A DNA stretch of 64,000 bases, taken from positions 806,001 to 870,000 of the forward strand of contig JADDTR010000001.1 in NCBI GenBank assembly GCA_015345905.1. The letters run 5' to 3'. The position numbers were made by a program, and so were the translations under genes. The stretch comes from Aotearoamyces nothofagi (lineage: Eukaryota; Ascomycota; Leotiomycetes; Leotiales; Tympanidaceae). How positions within the stretch are numbered: the first letter of the stretch is position 1; each line of letters opens with the position of its first letter. Below are positions 34,486 to 45,775 of this stretch, one piece after another. Below the pieces are notes generated by a model that was given only the letters and a program-made list of their open reading frames with translations, ran no database searches and was not told the origin of the DNA.

Positions 34486-35467
34486 TCATGGAATCGCCGT
34501 GGCAACCTTGGCCAGGTTGCCCGCACCCCTGGAGCTAAAGATTCCCATGATTCCAAATCCCACGTAGAACAATCCCAACGGGTACGCAACCAGTCCCCTC
34601 ATTCCTCGCATCCTGCCCACGGCACAGAACATCCCAGAAGCGCTATACGTGCACCATGCAATCGCCATACTGGTAAGGATGTATCCTAGCATTCCATCCA
34701 TGGGGACCACAATGCCAATCAGGCTTGTCAGCACGAGAGGAAGAAGACAATAGCCTAGCACGCTTGCACTTCGTGGAAACGTGAGCGTGCTTGATAGGTG
34801 CGATGAGCCTTCCGTGTCGGATGATGTATGGCCAGGGTGGTCACGGTGTGTGTTTACCTCCGCAGCTATCAATGGCGGGGACATCAGCGAGAGGATGAGG
34901 TGAAGGGAGGTGCTGCCAAGAAGTGCCAGGCCATAGATATACCCGAAATGCACCTTGCCGGAAAACAAAAGAAATGTGCCAAATAGAAGGAAGAAGAGAA
35001 TTGGGCCGGCGAGATCAGAGTCGTCCATTATGTGTTGGTCGATTCGGGCCAGTGGATTGAGTACTGCAAGAGTCTGTGGAAGATAAATCAGCTTTTTTAT
35101 ATATAGCACTCAGTATGCCTCTACTCACTTTGCTTTGGATGTGTGCAAAATTAACTCCAAGCTCTTCTAATAGAGGGGGTTCGCCATCATAACCCTCTGT
35201 GCCAAAGGCTGCCAACCATCCCGTCCTCAGCCCTCCTTGCTCGCCCATTCGTCCACTCACTGGAGCGGCCCCAAATCCCGAATTAAACCCTCCAGCTCCA
35301 CCATATGCAGGGACGCCAGATGGCGCGCCATATCCATACGCCGCCTGCGAAGGTGTCGCATGTCCAGAAACAGGTGCTGGCGAGTATGTTGACGGATAGA
35401 ACTGCAGATTTTGCGCCGAAGAACCGTATGGTGGGTTTTGCGGCTGCTGAAACCCGTATTGTGACAT
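34486..35467 (-). CDS. YIP1: Yip1-family Golgi/ER membrane protein, 2 exons
   Basis: Exons are 35467-35129 and 35073-34486, giving 308 aa. I chose the ATG at 35467 (MSQYGFQQPQ) because the frame upstream lacks an ATG closer to the family start. The cytosolic N-terminal 100 residues are Gly/Pro/Tyr-rich and end in the family signature PLLEELGVNFAHIQSK; the GTGAGT intron follows, and exon 2 continues TLAVLNPLARIDQHIMDDSD. Five hydrophobic segments come after (for example GPILFFLLFGTFLLFSG, FGYIYGLALLGSTSLHLIL and LGYCLLPLVLTSLIGIVV). Yip1 acts with Yif1 and Yos1 at the ER and early Golgi, binds Ypt Rab GTPases and is needed for COPII vesicle formation. A His/Ser-rich loop between segments 2 and 3 is longer than I would expect. 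It is head to head with pam16. Confidence 0.93.
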
Positions 35468-35743
35468 CTTCAAAGGTCCTCTCGCAAAAAAGCGGGAATC
35501 GTAGGACAAAAAGAAGCTGTGATGCAAAGGTGGGAGCTCTCGACTGCGAGGCTACGTATTTGTTGCGGATGTGTCTCGTGAAGGAATCGCGCCTAGGCGA
35601 CCAATAGACTAGGTCCCGGTACCGGCTAATTCCGTGCGGAGACAAAAAGTTAATGGAGAGAGATAGATATATCTTCAACAGTCTAGGACTCGCTCAGTTT
35701 TCTAAAGGCAGGAGATCACACTGGTCGATAATTATTCTGGATC
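35468..35743. promoter_or_regulatory. Shared divergent promoter of yip1 and pam16
   Basis: Only 276 bp separate the two start codons, so the genes must share regulatory sequence. No clear TATA box is visible. The pairing of a secretory-pathway and a mitochondrial import gene may be incidental. Confidence 0.5.
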
Positions 35744-36251
35744 ATGGTAAGGCACAGCTCCTCTGCAGCATGAAACCAGTCTTTACGCAGACCATCCGGT
35801 ATCATCCAGACCACTCTACTAACCGTTCAATCAGGCGCACCGAATAATAACACAAGTCGTAATCACGGGCACCCGGGTCCTTGGGCGTGCATTCGCCGAA
35901 GCATATAAGCAAGCCAGTGCATCTTCACAGTATGCAAGAGCACAAGCAAAGAGCAATCCCGGGGCTGCGGCCACATTCTCCTCGAACGGGCTGACGCTCG
36001 AAGAAGCATGCAAGATTTTAAACGTCAAGCCACCACAGAAGGGACAGATGAACATGGAGGACGTGATGGAGAGATTCAAACGACTGTTCGACGTGAACGA
36101 GCCAAAGAAGGGGGGTAGCTTTTACCTGCAGAGTAAGGTATTGAGGGCAAGGGAACGGATAGAAGCCGAGGTCAGGCAGGCACAGGAAGCCGCGGCAAGG
36201 GAGGCAGAGTTGGAGGAGGGGTGGAAACCGAAGGTCTTTAAGGACCGGTAA
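35744..36251 (+). CDS. PAM16: Pam16/Tim16 mitochondrial import motor subunit, ATG-only first exon
   Basis: Exons are 35744-35746 (the ATG only) and 35835-36251, giving 139 aa. GTAAGG directly follows the ATG and an ATCAG acceptor precedes GCG CAC CGA, so the protein begins M-AHRIITQVVITGTRVLG, the standard Pam16 start. No ATG exists in frame upstream of RAFAEAYKQASASSQYA within exon 2, so the intron is required for a full-length product. The J-like domain has LTLEEACKILNVKP, MEDVMERFKRLFDVNEP and GGSFYLQSKVLRARERIE and lacks the HPD motif of true J proteins. Pam16 pairs with Pam18 at the inner-membrane TIM23 channel and restrains Hsp70 activation. The hydrophobic N-terminus anchors it peripherally. 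Confidence 0.95.
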
Positions 36252-36818
36252 CGTGTCGATGCTCTGGAGTGAGTGTTGGGCGGAAGGCTGGAAAGCTTGG
36301 GACTGATGGTGATGGACGGGTGGCGACTTGGAAATGCCGCAGCCTCAACTCGGCTCAGCTCGGCCCCTACAGCCCACTTCCCAGCCTAAGATGTCCCACC
36401 GCGCAGATAAATCTTCCCTCTGTATTTTAAATAGCCAGGAGTTTGGGGTCTCGCAGAAATGGGAAGCATCAGGAATGGTCTGCCTTTTATGTACGATATA
36501 GAAGCATTGCGGGCGTCTCAATTGTATGATACTGCTACAATAATGTCGTCAGTGAGCATAGAAAGGAGTCAATCTAGTAATTTGCGACCTTGGTCCCCTT
36601 AATGGATTCTCTGATACTGAATAATAGCAGAATTATGATTTGGGATAAATTGTAAAGCCATGCTTAGAAAAGCGTCTCCATTTATATGGCCTGTGGCCTA
36701 CTGTTACTAGCTATGATAAAGTACAAGAGGATGATCCATTCATTCGTCCGTCCATCCATCCATCCATATGCAATTCTCAAATAATTCCAACGCCATAATG
36801 CACACATGTTTTGTTGTA
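36252..36818. other. Convergent 3' region of pam16 and RCC1
   Basis: These 567 bp between two stop codons hold a CCAT repeat near 36749-36766 and otherwise nothing I can name. Both terminators should lie here. Confidence 0.5.
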
Positions 36819-38661
36819 TCAGTTACCGTTGACCATCTCGGTGTCTGCAACGGCCAATAGCACTGAGAATTGACCACCAGCACCAGCTCCAATAATTTTC
36901 TTACCACGAATAGCAGTATTGTCAATAAGGGTTGCAACTTCTACGTCATCGTCACTGCCCTGGCCAGTCTGGTAGTTGGCACTGAAGCCCCAGCTGTAAG
37001 CTTTACCGTCAGAAGTGATTGCGAAAGAATTGTCAGAACCCGCAGCAACGGCAATGACACCAGTAACACCTATAAAGTTAGCTTATAATCGTTGTCAAAA
37101 GAGTGCAGAATCATAAGAGAACTCACCAGGGATGACAGTTGGTTTCTTGACGATGCGAGCTGTGTTACGTTCATCGAAGACGATATTCTCTTTTGGGATA
37201 TCCTCGAGCTTGACACCAATTTGGGCGCCATCGGCACGTCCCCATATAATGAGTCGGCCGTCCTTGGTGCAGGCTAGAGAGTGGTGACCACCACCATCAA
37301 TCTCCTTGATATCGTAATCTTCCAGTGCGGTGACAACGGTTGGTTTTTCGACGACCGCATTATCTTCACCAGCGCCTTCAAAAACACCAGTTTCACCGAA
37401 GTTATTCAAACCCCAGGCCCAGACTTGACCATTTTTGTCTGTAGCAAAACTGTGATAGTCGCCACAGGCAATGCTACTGATCTTGCCACGCGGTAAACCA
37501 AACTCGCGAGGGACCAGTCCTCCAAGGCGAGTACGTTCAACAACACGACGGCCCAGCTGATTTTGCTGCCCACTACCCCAGGCAAAAACGCTACCCTTGT
37601 TGTTAAGTGCGAGAATGTGGTTGGCACCAGCAGCAAGGAAAACGATTTTCTTGAGCTCTGGAATCAAAATAGGAGTAGTTTGAACAGAGATCTTTTGCGT
37701 GAAGCCCAAAATGCCATCGTTGCTCTGACATAGAATTAGCCCATGAATTTAGTCAGCTCAATTAAGACTACTTACTCGGAAAGTACCGCATCCATAGACA
37801 GAGCCATCATCTGTGAGGATAAAGGTGGCACTATCACTTGCAATAACCTGAACAAATGCTACCCCCTCAGGGAAGTGTTTGGCTTCAATTGGTGTCGGTG
37901 TGCTCTCTAGAGGGTTCATGCCTGAGTCGTCATCATCTGAGTCAGTGGATGTATCGCTCTTGGCATCATCCATATCCTTGAGACCGCCATCCCACTTGGT
38001 GTCTCGACCAAGGGCACCCTGATCGTTGACACCCCAGGTGTAAATCTTGTTGTCAAAAGTCAAGGCAGCGCAATGCATTCCACCAGTTGCGAGCTGAACG
38101 ACGCCAACGTTCTGGGCCGAGAGCTTGTCATTAAGACGTGGACGTTTGACATCCACGGGCTTCTTATTATTTACTGTCTGGCTGCCTAGACCTAGTTCGC
38201 CAGAAGTACCTTCACCGAAAACATAAACATCAAGCTTTTGAGTGGGCCGTTTATTGATAGCAGGGCCAAACTTCGGCTTCTTTGGAGCTGGAGCTGGCTT
38301 CGGTGCTGCCTTCGGTTTGGCGGCAGCTGGCTTTGGAGCCTCTGCGACTGGGGTCGCCTTCTTTGCTGGCACTGCCTTCTTCGGGGCTGCTGCCTTCTTC
38401 GAGGCAGCTTTCTTTTGGTCAGTATAAAATTAGGCGGTATGATTATGGACCTTTCGACATACCAACAGCCTTCCTCGAAGCCGCAGGGGCAGCCCTCTTC
38501 GGTGCAGCAGCCTTGGGAGCCGCCGCCTTCTTGGGAGCAGCTGTCTGGTCAGTGCCTGATATCACATTGCGAGGACTCTACTTACCGACGGCTCTGGCCT
38601 TCTTGGCCGTTGGCGCTTCAGCAGGAGCAGCGGCCTTGCGCTTGGTTCCTTTGGGAGGCAT
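36819..38661 (-). CDS. RCC1: RCC1-type Ran guanine-nucleotide exchange factor, 5 exons
   Basis: Exons are 38661-38586, 38540-38463, 38407-37776, 37724-37127 and 37069-36819, giving 544 aa. The N-terminal 85 residues are a Lys/Ala/Pro tail (MPPKGTKRKAAAPAEAP and so on) built from three exons; the rest is the seven-bladed RCC1 propeller. Blade signatures include VYVFGEGTSGELGLGS, IYTWGVNDQGALGRD, SVFAWGSGQQNQLGRR, QVWAWGLNNFGETG and AYSWGFSANYQTGQG. An acidic insert (DDAKSDTSTDSDDDDSG) loops from one blade. RCC1/Pim1 loads GTP on Ran at chromatin and so drives nuclear transport and spindle control; the basic tail would bind DNA or importin. The second exon is 78 nt with phase-1 ends, so it can be skipped without a frameshift. 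Confidence 0.93.
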
Positions 38662-40273
38662 TTCTGAGCTGTTTGCGATGTTAGTATCTAAGGTGAAAAA
38701 ATCGACATCCGATATCTGGCGCGTGTTACTGACGACATTGTTTTGATGAAGGAAGCGGCAAGAACGGCAAATACAAATCAATGCGGTACCGAAACCTTAA
38801 GAAGGTCGACGATAAGTGCAGGCAATGATGCGAAAGTGCAAAGCAGGGAAGTAGAAGGAGGAGGATGTGAGGTGATGGACCTCGATATTGTTGTTGCGAC
38901 TGAGCTCAAAAGGGAATGGATGGACCTGCACATACCCGACGGATTTTTATTACTGACGGTTGCTGGTGGACAGGGGTAGCTTTGTTAGCGGAATCGGCCG
39001 GTGGTACCTGATTCGAGGAATGGAATGATTGCGAATTGCACAACGACGGGCAGTGGATGGAAGTGCGGTGAAATGTAGTGAAGTGTGTTGGAAGGAAGCT
39101 GGAGAAGGATGGAAAGGTTGGAGATACTTATACTTCTCGATGGTGCCAGCTACCAGCTGGAGAATGCTTATTGTGAAGCTATTCATACGAATTATCCTAT
39201 TGTCTGCGGCCGTGCTAGCGACGGTCCCCTACGGATCTGGCATGGCACGGCTGGATCTGGCAATGCTCCGACCCAGAATGGAAATTCTATTTGAACAATG
39301 AGAATGTACAATTGTGTCAAAGAAATCTTGGCCGTCTTCCGGGTCGTTGATTTACTTTGCTCCAGCCAACAATTTAGGTCACGTTAATTATAATGCGCAC
39401 GTGAGGTCTGATAGAATATTGCAGCGGCGTAGCTACTAGAGCTGCGCTATCAGCTTATCACTATGGGCCTGTCTGTCTGTGGCCTGTGCCTCACTGCCAA
39501 CCGTATATAAAAAGATTCAACCCCAGCCGCCCACGTCTGATAGGTATTTCCTTGTTTGTGGCCACTTGAAGTACCACAGTGAATATGAATATTGCCAGGC
39601 AATCAGATCAATTCTTTTTTACATCTGTTTTGATCATAAGGAGTGATTAAAGTGCTATCATAAACACTAAATTGCTATGGCACTACATGTATCCTAATAG
39701 TAGCCACTTAGTCTTCGACGGCTCTTTCTAGCGCTTTTAAGCCTCTAATTCGGGACACTTGCCTTCTCACTCTCACAAGTCTGGTTGGGCTTCAAGGATA
39801 TTTAGGGGAGCAAGCGATTAATTTCTTATCGAATGGGACTTGAAGCGATTAGGAGACGTTGTAAGAGATGTTACGGAATGAAAACTGGCAAAAACTATAG
39901 CCTATACCGAGCATACCAGCAGATATTTCAGAGAAAACTTCTCGACGGAAAACATAAGCCGGCTGAGCCTTCTTTGGAAGCAAAATTCATAGGTTGGTGG
40001 ACTGAAAATATGACGGGCTCTATTTAGCTATCCGCTGCGAGTCAATCCAGATGTAGAATATTTATATTTAGTTAGTACATCAAAGTAACAGCTTACGGAC
40101 TTCATAACTATTCCCATATCCAGCCAAGACCAGTTGTTGTAACCTCAAATATAGGCCGATGTTACAATGCCGAAATCCTAGCGCCAGAAATAATGGGAGA
40201 ATAACTCCCTCGTAACCCCCCAAAACGCCACTCTAAAGTCGTCGCTCCCCAGTAACATCAACTAGGAATATGA
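38662..40273. other. Intergenic region, no gene supported
   Basis: These 1.6 kb lie upstream of RCC1 and downstream of the Cys-rich gene. A plus-strand TATATAA box near 39505 is followed by no convincing coding region; the best open frame (39833-40027, 64 codons) has no motif. Confidence 0.5.
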
Positions 40274-40771
40274 CTACTTGGTTGTTGTGAAATCGATCTC
40301 GTTGGGGTTAACACCGCCGTCTTTAGCTTTCTCGCAGGTACAGGCATCTGCAAAACGATGTCAGTGGCTAGCTAAAGCATTCTATGTCTTGTTGGAACTA
40401 ACCGGCCAGGCGAGCGCCACATGAACAGAGGGAACCACTTGGGGTTACGTTCTCGGTATTAGCACGACCACAAGTGCAAGAACCAGCGGGTCGAGAAACT
40501 GAGGTACATATTAGCACACATGCTGAGGCTGATGGTGTATTGTACTTACGGCATGAGCAGCGAGCGCCCTTGATCTTGTTCTCGACGGGTGATTTTTCAC
40601 ATGTGCAGTGCAGGGCGGACTCTTTACCACAAGAGCACTTGGCTTGGGCAGCTGTAATAAGATTATTGTTAGCCACGAGTACACTCAAGGAAAAGCTTAT
40701 GAATTAACAGAGGACTTACCACACACGCAGCTTTCGCCGTTTTTGCGACAGCAGGTCGCAGGAGTAACCAT
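40274..40771 (-). CDS. Cys-rich Crd2-like protein (107 aa), 4 exons, all phase-1 introns
   Basis: Exons are 40771-40720, 40651-40550, 40498-40403 and 40347-40274. The protein starts MVTPATCCRKNGESCVC and goes on AAQAKCSCGKESALHCTC, GARCSC, SRPAGSCTCG, GSLCSCGARLAG and DACTCEKAKDGG, ending NEIDFTTTK. It has about 18 Cys, mostly as CxC pairs. This layout is that of the ascomycete Cys-rich group often labelled copper resistance protein Crd2 (DUF7871-like, from memory). All three introns are phase 1 and use GTAAGT, GTAAGT and GTTAGT donors. Intron 2 is 51 nt and open, so its retention adds 17 residues with one extra Cys. No signal peptide is seen. Metal binding is inferred from composition. Confidence 0.85.
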
Positions 40772-41627
40772 TTTTATGTTTTAGGTTGTCAGGCTGATGT
40801 TTTAGTTGTTGGCACGAAGTCGAAATAGACGAAGAGGGTGTTGGAAGCTTCAGTTGGATTGGAAGTGGGGAAAGTCGTACAAGAGGAAATGCTGAACTTT
40901 TATAAGTTCACTTCACAGCCTTGCACATCAATGCTTTGTATCGGCGGCAGCATGATTGGCCAAGATCATGCGCTAGTGCGCTTCCTTCGAAAACGACCAC
41001 GCCGCTCTTAGCCGCTCTCAGCCCATTCTGCGCATTATGCGCTGATTGCCAAAGCACGACCGCTGGAGGATGGCCACTCAGCGGGCTCCTGTTACAGTAC
41101 ACATGATGCTTACTACCACTCTTTCCAGTCAGCAAAGGTTAGGACGAATAAAATCAGTTGTGGTTCATAGAGCCCCATGTACAGGATACACCTATCGTGG
41201 CATTCCACGAACACTTGTGAATCATCAAAATCCTAGAAGACCTTTGTGACATGTCAATGGTGTGAAGCGAATGGGCGACTATTTATGGAATCAAGACGTA
41301 TTCTATGTCACATACATTACCTTCTCAGGGGCTGCTTTGCCAGTCCTGCAAGTTACATCTGCCATATTCGGAGTGGTCATGGCATGTAGACAAAGCCATT
41401 CTTAGACTTGGCAGCGCAGTTCTTTTCTTCAAATACGGCAGTGATATTGCTGGGATCCTTCCCCACCATGCTTCGATATGATAAAAGTGAGATTCTTTAT
41501 AGTACAATTTGAGAAACCATGTAAAGTCTGCTCCACAGACAAGTAAAAGCGTCCTTAAGCATCTTTCTAACGCCCTCGCGCCAGGCAAAACTGACAGACC
41601 GGTCCTAATGCATGCAACGCTCTTAAT
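40772..41627. other. Intergenic, upstream of Cys-rich gene and downstream of mgm101
   Basis: These 856 bp include the promoter elements noted at 40897-40959. The rest shows no gene, repeat or RNA. Confidence 0.5.
40897..40959 (-). promoter_or_regulatory. TATA box and CCAAT box of the Cys-rich gene
   Basis: On the minus strand CTTATAAAAG spans 40906-40897, about 126 bp before the ATG, and GGCCAATCATG contains a CCAAT box near 40959-40955. Such a spacing is typical for an inducible promoter. I found no exact copper-response element by eye. Confidence 0.5.
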
Positions 41628-42568
41628 CTATGCTCCAAACTTACTCTCTTTAAACGGGTATCTAACTGCATCATCCTTCCTCAACCATATCTGCTTCTTC
41701 TTCTTAGTCAACGTGTGCTCAACCCATACTTGCTTTGCTTCCTCTTTCATGAATCTCCTAATGTACCTTGGATCCCAAAGCTCACTGGCAACCCCAAGAT
41801 CCTTGCAGCATCGCATTAAGGCGTTCGATTTGCAACCTTCTGTCGCTGTGGGTATTCCTTCTGGGGAGAAGTAACTTTGTTCGCCTCGCGCAACAGATAC
41901 AAGCCTAAGTGTAAATCATCGTCAGTAAGTGCTTCCTACAGTAGGGTGCCATGCTATAAAAATCAGACGTACCGGCCGTGGGCAACAAGTGCATACTCCC
42001 TAGTGACACTCTTGCCAGTGACAATTGTCTCGCCTCGGGGCGCAAGACCCCATCCACCTGGACCGAATGCCCTATTCAGTATTCGGCGGTATTTGATCTC
42101 GGGGAGATATATAATGCCATCCGGCTTCACTTCAACATCGTCAAACGGTATTTCAGCTAGCAAAACATCCGCAGCTTCCTTCGAGAAGGGCAGGGCCGAG
42201 AGGCCATGGAATGAGCGTGCCCAGTCTACTTGTCGGCTTCCTTCATCAAGAATTAAAGGCTCGTCTGCAAGGCCGCTGGCCAGGTCCTGAATTGGGGGTT
42301 GGTCATCGACAGATGCTTGTTTCGCAAGTGTAGAGGCAGCTTTTGGAGGGACTCGAGTGGCTTCTGCTGGCTTGCGTGTATGGTTCGTGGCTGCTGTAGC
42401 TGCGCAGCGGATTGACGTTGAAAATGCTTTCGAAGCTTGTGGCCATGAACTAGTAGAGCTGGATAGGCCTGACCGTAGTATGCCAGCAGATCGTGATGGG
42501 TTCAATATATGCAAAGAAGGCGTATCTCTTATACACCATGCAAGCCTCCTCACTGCCTTAGTTGCCAT
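41628..42568 (-). CDS. MGM101: Mgm101 mitochondrial genome maintenance protein, 2 exons
   Basis: Exons are 42568-41973 and 41904-41628, giving 290 aa. I chose the ATG at 42568 because the frame upstream starts only with GTG. The first 60 residues are basic, Ser-rich and free of acidic residues ([18 protein letters not shown]), a good mitochondrial presequence. The Mgm101 core follows: [53 protein letters not shown] and, after the GTACGT intron, [39 protein letters not shown] and the basic end [12 protein letters not shown]. Mgm101 is a Rad52-like single-strand annealing protein of mitochondrial nucleoids needed for mtDNA recombination repair. Length and motifs are all standard for filamentous fungi. 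Confidence 0.95.
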
Positions 42569-43349
42569 CTTGTTGTTGATATTTAGATCTAGCACACGCG
42601 ACGTCGCGACACTTATTTAATCTGAAAGCACTGACGTCGAAGAAATTTTGAGCCGCAACACCACGAAATGAAGATTATAGTATTAGGTAACAAAATTTAA
42701 TTGCTGATGAAGGTAAGGTTGCATGTGGGGATTGTTCTAGACTGATAATATACATAATTTACTGTTATCATTGCAAGGTCCTGCTTGCTTCCACTGGTCA
42801 AGCATCCTTCATCCCGGTCCTCTCATCATTATGCTGCCTTTTCCAACATTGCCTGAAATCCTCGAGCTATACATAGGTCATCAATATTTATATCCCAACA
42901 AATTTGAGATGGTGGGAACATGATCGCTAAGCTGAAGAAGCTTGGGGTCGTTCATACCTCATCTCTACATTGCCTCCAATCTTTCTTTTCGAAAATGCAA
43001 TCGGTCATCTTTGTATTTTCAGCTTGGCATCGTCAGCTCCTGCATTTTGAGTAGTTCCCTTCTTTCTGTTAGATAGGGCTGCAACTCACCGGCGCAGCCG
43101 GTACTGAAGATTCGTTTATCCCTGCGTAAACATTTTAGAGCTCGAAACCCACATCGCGCAAGTTCAGAATCCTACCAGTCATCTGGCTCATCGTCGTCTT
43201 CTACGCTTTCGACAGCTTCGGCATCGCTTTCTGACTTAGACATTCTGTTGATGTTGTGAATTTGCATTCGAGTCCATTTGCAAGCGTATCTCGTGTGATC
43301 TTGCAACCGATCTCGGCTGGCTTAACACGAGACACATTACTTAGCAAAT
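42569..43349. promoter_or_regulatory. Divergent region of mgm101 and bpl1
   Basis: These 781 bp lie between two divergent start codons. They are AT-rich near 42660-42780. An F-box-like fragment at 42831 is noted under rejected items. Confidence 0.45.
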
Positions 43350-45602
43350 ATGGCCCCAAAAAAGATGAACGTTCTGGTCTACTCTGGTCTGTACCCTGAA
43401 ATATTTATGTGAGATCCGGAGCTGATGCTGCGCGCAGGCAATGGCAGTACTGTCGAATCTGTCCGTCATTGTCTCTACACACTGCGTCGCCTGCTTTCAC
43501 CAAACTACGCTGTAATCCCAGTAAAAGAGTCGGTTATTGTGAAAGAGCCATGGACCGCCTCTTGTGCACTGCTTGTCTTTCCGGGTGGAGCTGACGCTAG
43601 TTACTGTCGGTCTCTTAATGGCGAAGGGAACAGTCGTATCAGTCAGTACGTCCGAAGAGGTGGAGCCTATCTTGGGTTCTGCGCCGGTGGGTACTATGGT
43701 AGCCAACGATGTGAATTTGAGGTTGGTGATAAAAAGATGGAGGTTATTGGCAGTCGGGAGTTGGCATTCTTTCCGGGCACTTGCAGAGGGTGTGCTTTCA
43801 AGGGATTTGTGTATCACAGCCAAGCTGGCGCTCGTGCGGCTGAGTTGAAGATGGATAAAGAAAGATTTACGAGTGGTGACATACCACAATCATTCAGATG
43901 CTACTACAACGGTGGCGGCGTTTTTGTCGATGCTGAAAAATACACTAAACAAGGCGTTGAGGTGTTAGCTAACTATACGGGCACATTAGACGTTGATGGG
44001 GGTATCAATGGCCTTGGAGCAGCGGCTGTCGTGTACTGTAAGGTTGGTGATGGAAGTGCTATACTTACTGGTCCTCATCCAGAGTAAGAACGTCACCAGC
44101 ATTATTTACAAATGCTTACTCTTACTAGGTTCGCAGCCGTCAACCTTGACCGCAGACATGGGCCCGAGGGATATTCAAAAGCAATTGATGCTCTTGCAGA
44201 AGATGATGAAGCAAGGACGGACTTCCTGAAGGCATGTTTAATGAAATTAGGATTGACAGTAGCCCAAGAGGCAAATTCGACACCATCCCTATCTCTCCTC
44301 CATCTGTCATCCTTGAATCACATTGAGGTGCCCGAGCTATTGGAGGACTTGAAAGAAATTATCACAGTTAAGGATGGTGAAGAGTATATCAATGGGGAGA
44401 ACGATACATTCCATTTAGAAAAACAAAGCTCTAGGTGGTCTTTGAGCTCAATGGCCGAGTCTCTTCCCGTACTACTTGCAGGAGAGTCAGGCAAGCAATC
44501 AAACACAGACCAAGTGGATGGCTCTTCTGTTGATGGCATCATCGACTATAATAAGATCACAAAATGCATAATCCCCCATGATATTGGATGGCCTGGGCAT
44601 ACAGAAACGCCAAACTTCAATCATCACGCTTTCTTCGCAAACCTACGCAAGTACCAAGAGGAGAAATCAAGTGAGGCGGAAGATTTTGGGAAAGTCTTAT
44701 TGTACGGCGAAGTTGTCACAAGCACAAATACGCTGTTGGAAAAGTATGTTAAACTGCCTCTTTCTTTGGTCAACTAAACTTATGGTCTTAGGAATCCAAA
44801 AATGCTTTCCCTTCTACCACGTGGTTTCACACTTACTGCCACCACTCAGGTTGCTGGCCGTGGCCGTGGTTCTAATGTCTGGGTGTCACCAGTTGGGTGC
44901 TTGATCTTTTCGACTTGTATGAAGCACCCAATGGAACTTGCTAATGTTGCTCCCGTGGTTTTCGTGCAATATCTTGCCGCGATCGCAATAGTCGAAGGAA
45001 TTAGATCTTACGATCGTGGCTACGGTGAGGTTCCTATTAGGCTCAAATGGCCGAATGATATTTGTAAGCTTCTGACAACCTTCTGGCTGCCTTGCTATCA
45101 CTGATGAAATCCAGATGCGGAAGATCCTGGAAACCCAGGAAAGAACACTTTCGTTAAGGTTGGCGGTATCCTAGTCAACTCATCATACTCTTCAGGGAAC
45201 TACGACCTAGTTGTGGGGGTCGGCCTCAACACCACCAATTCTTTACCAACTACTTCATTAAATGCCTTGTTGCCACCACATCTGGCACCTTTTACACTTG
45301 AAAAGCTCCTTGCTCGGATCTTGACAACCTTTGAGACGATCTACACAAAGTTCTGTCGGACAGGCTTTGACAAAGATCTAGAAGCAAGGTACTACAAATA
45401 TTGGCTGCACAATGAGCAGATTGTAACGCTAGAGGCAGAAGGTGGCGTTCGAGCTCGCATATTGGGAATTACAACGAATTGGGGCCTATTAAGGGCGGAA
45501 GAGTTAGGATGGGAGGATAAACCTACGGGGAAAATTTGGGAGCTGCAGAGTGACAGTAATAGCTTTGATTTTTTCAAGGGTTTAGTTAAAAGGAAGTTAT
45601 AA
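43350..45602 (+). CDS. BPL1: Biotin-protein ligase (Bpl1), 5 exons
   Basis: Exons are 43350-43386, 43438-44083, 44129-44743, 44792-45063 and 45115-45602: 2058 nt, 685 aa. The N-terminal half is the glutamine-amidotransferase-like domain of fungal ligases: MNVLVYSGNGSTVESVRHC, LLVFPGGADASYCRSLNGEG and RRGGAYLGFCAGGYYGS. The catalytic half has EVVTSTNTLLEK, the biotinyl-AMP motif GRGRGSNVWVSP at residues 455-466, and PIRLKWPNDIYAEDP, which is split by intron 4. A C-terminal domain with ARILGITTNWGLLRAEELG follows. The enzyme attaches biotin to acetyl-CoA carboxylase and pyruvate carboxylase in the cytosol and is essential in yeast. The first donor, GTCTGT, is weak, but the join gives the expected YSGNGSTVES. 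Confidence 0.95.
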
Positions 45603-45775
45603 AGTCGAGGCTCTCTGCAGATCCCCCCAAATAACCAAATTGAGAATCAAATAATTCCAAACGTCAACTTATATAATAGATCTATTACATGGGGGACCAA
45701 AAGGGAATCGATACTTATTCGCCAGAATCTTCATCACGGCATATAGCAAACAGCACGGCTGGCATATCCAACAAG

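Noticed and set aside
42831-42924. F-box-like start MLPFPTLPEILELYI
   Set aside because: The frame stops after 30 codons and I found no convincing continuation; perhaps a decayed F-box gene, but support is too thin.
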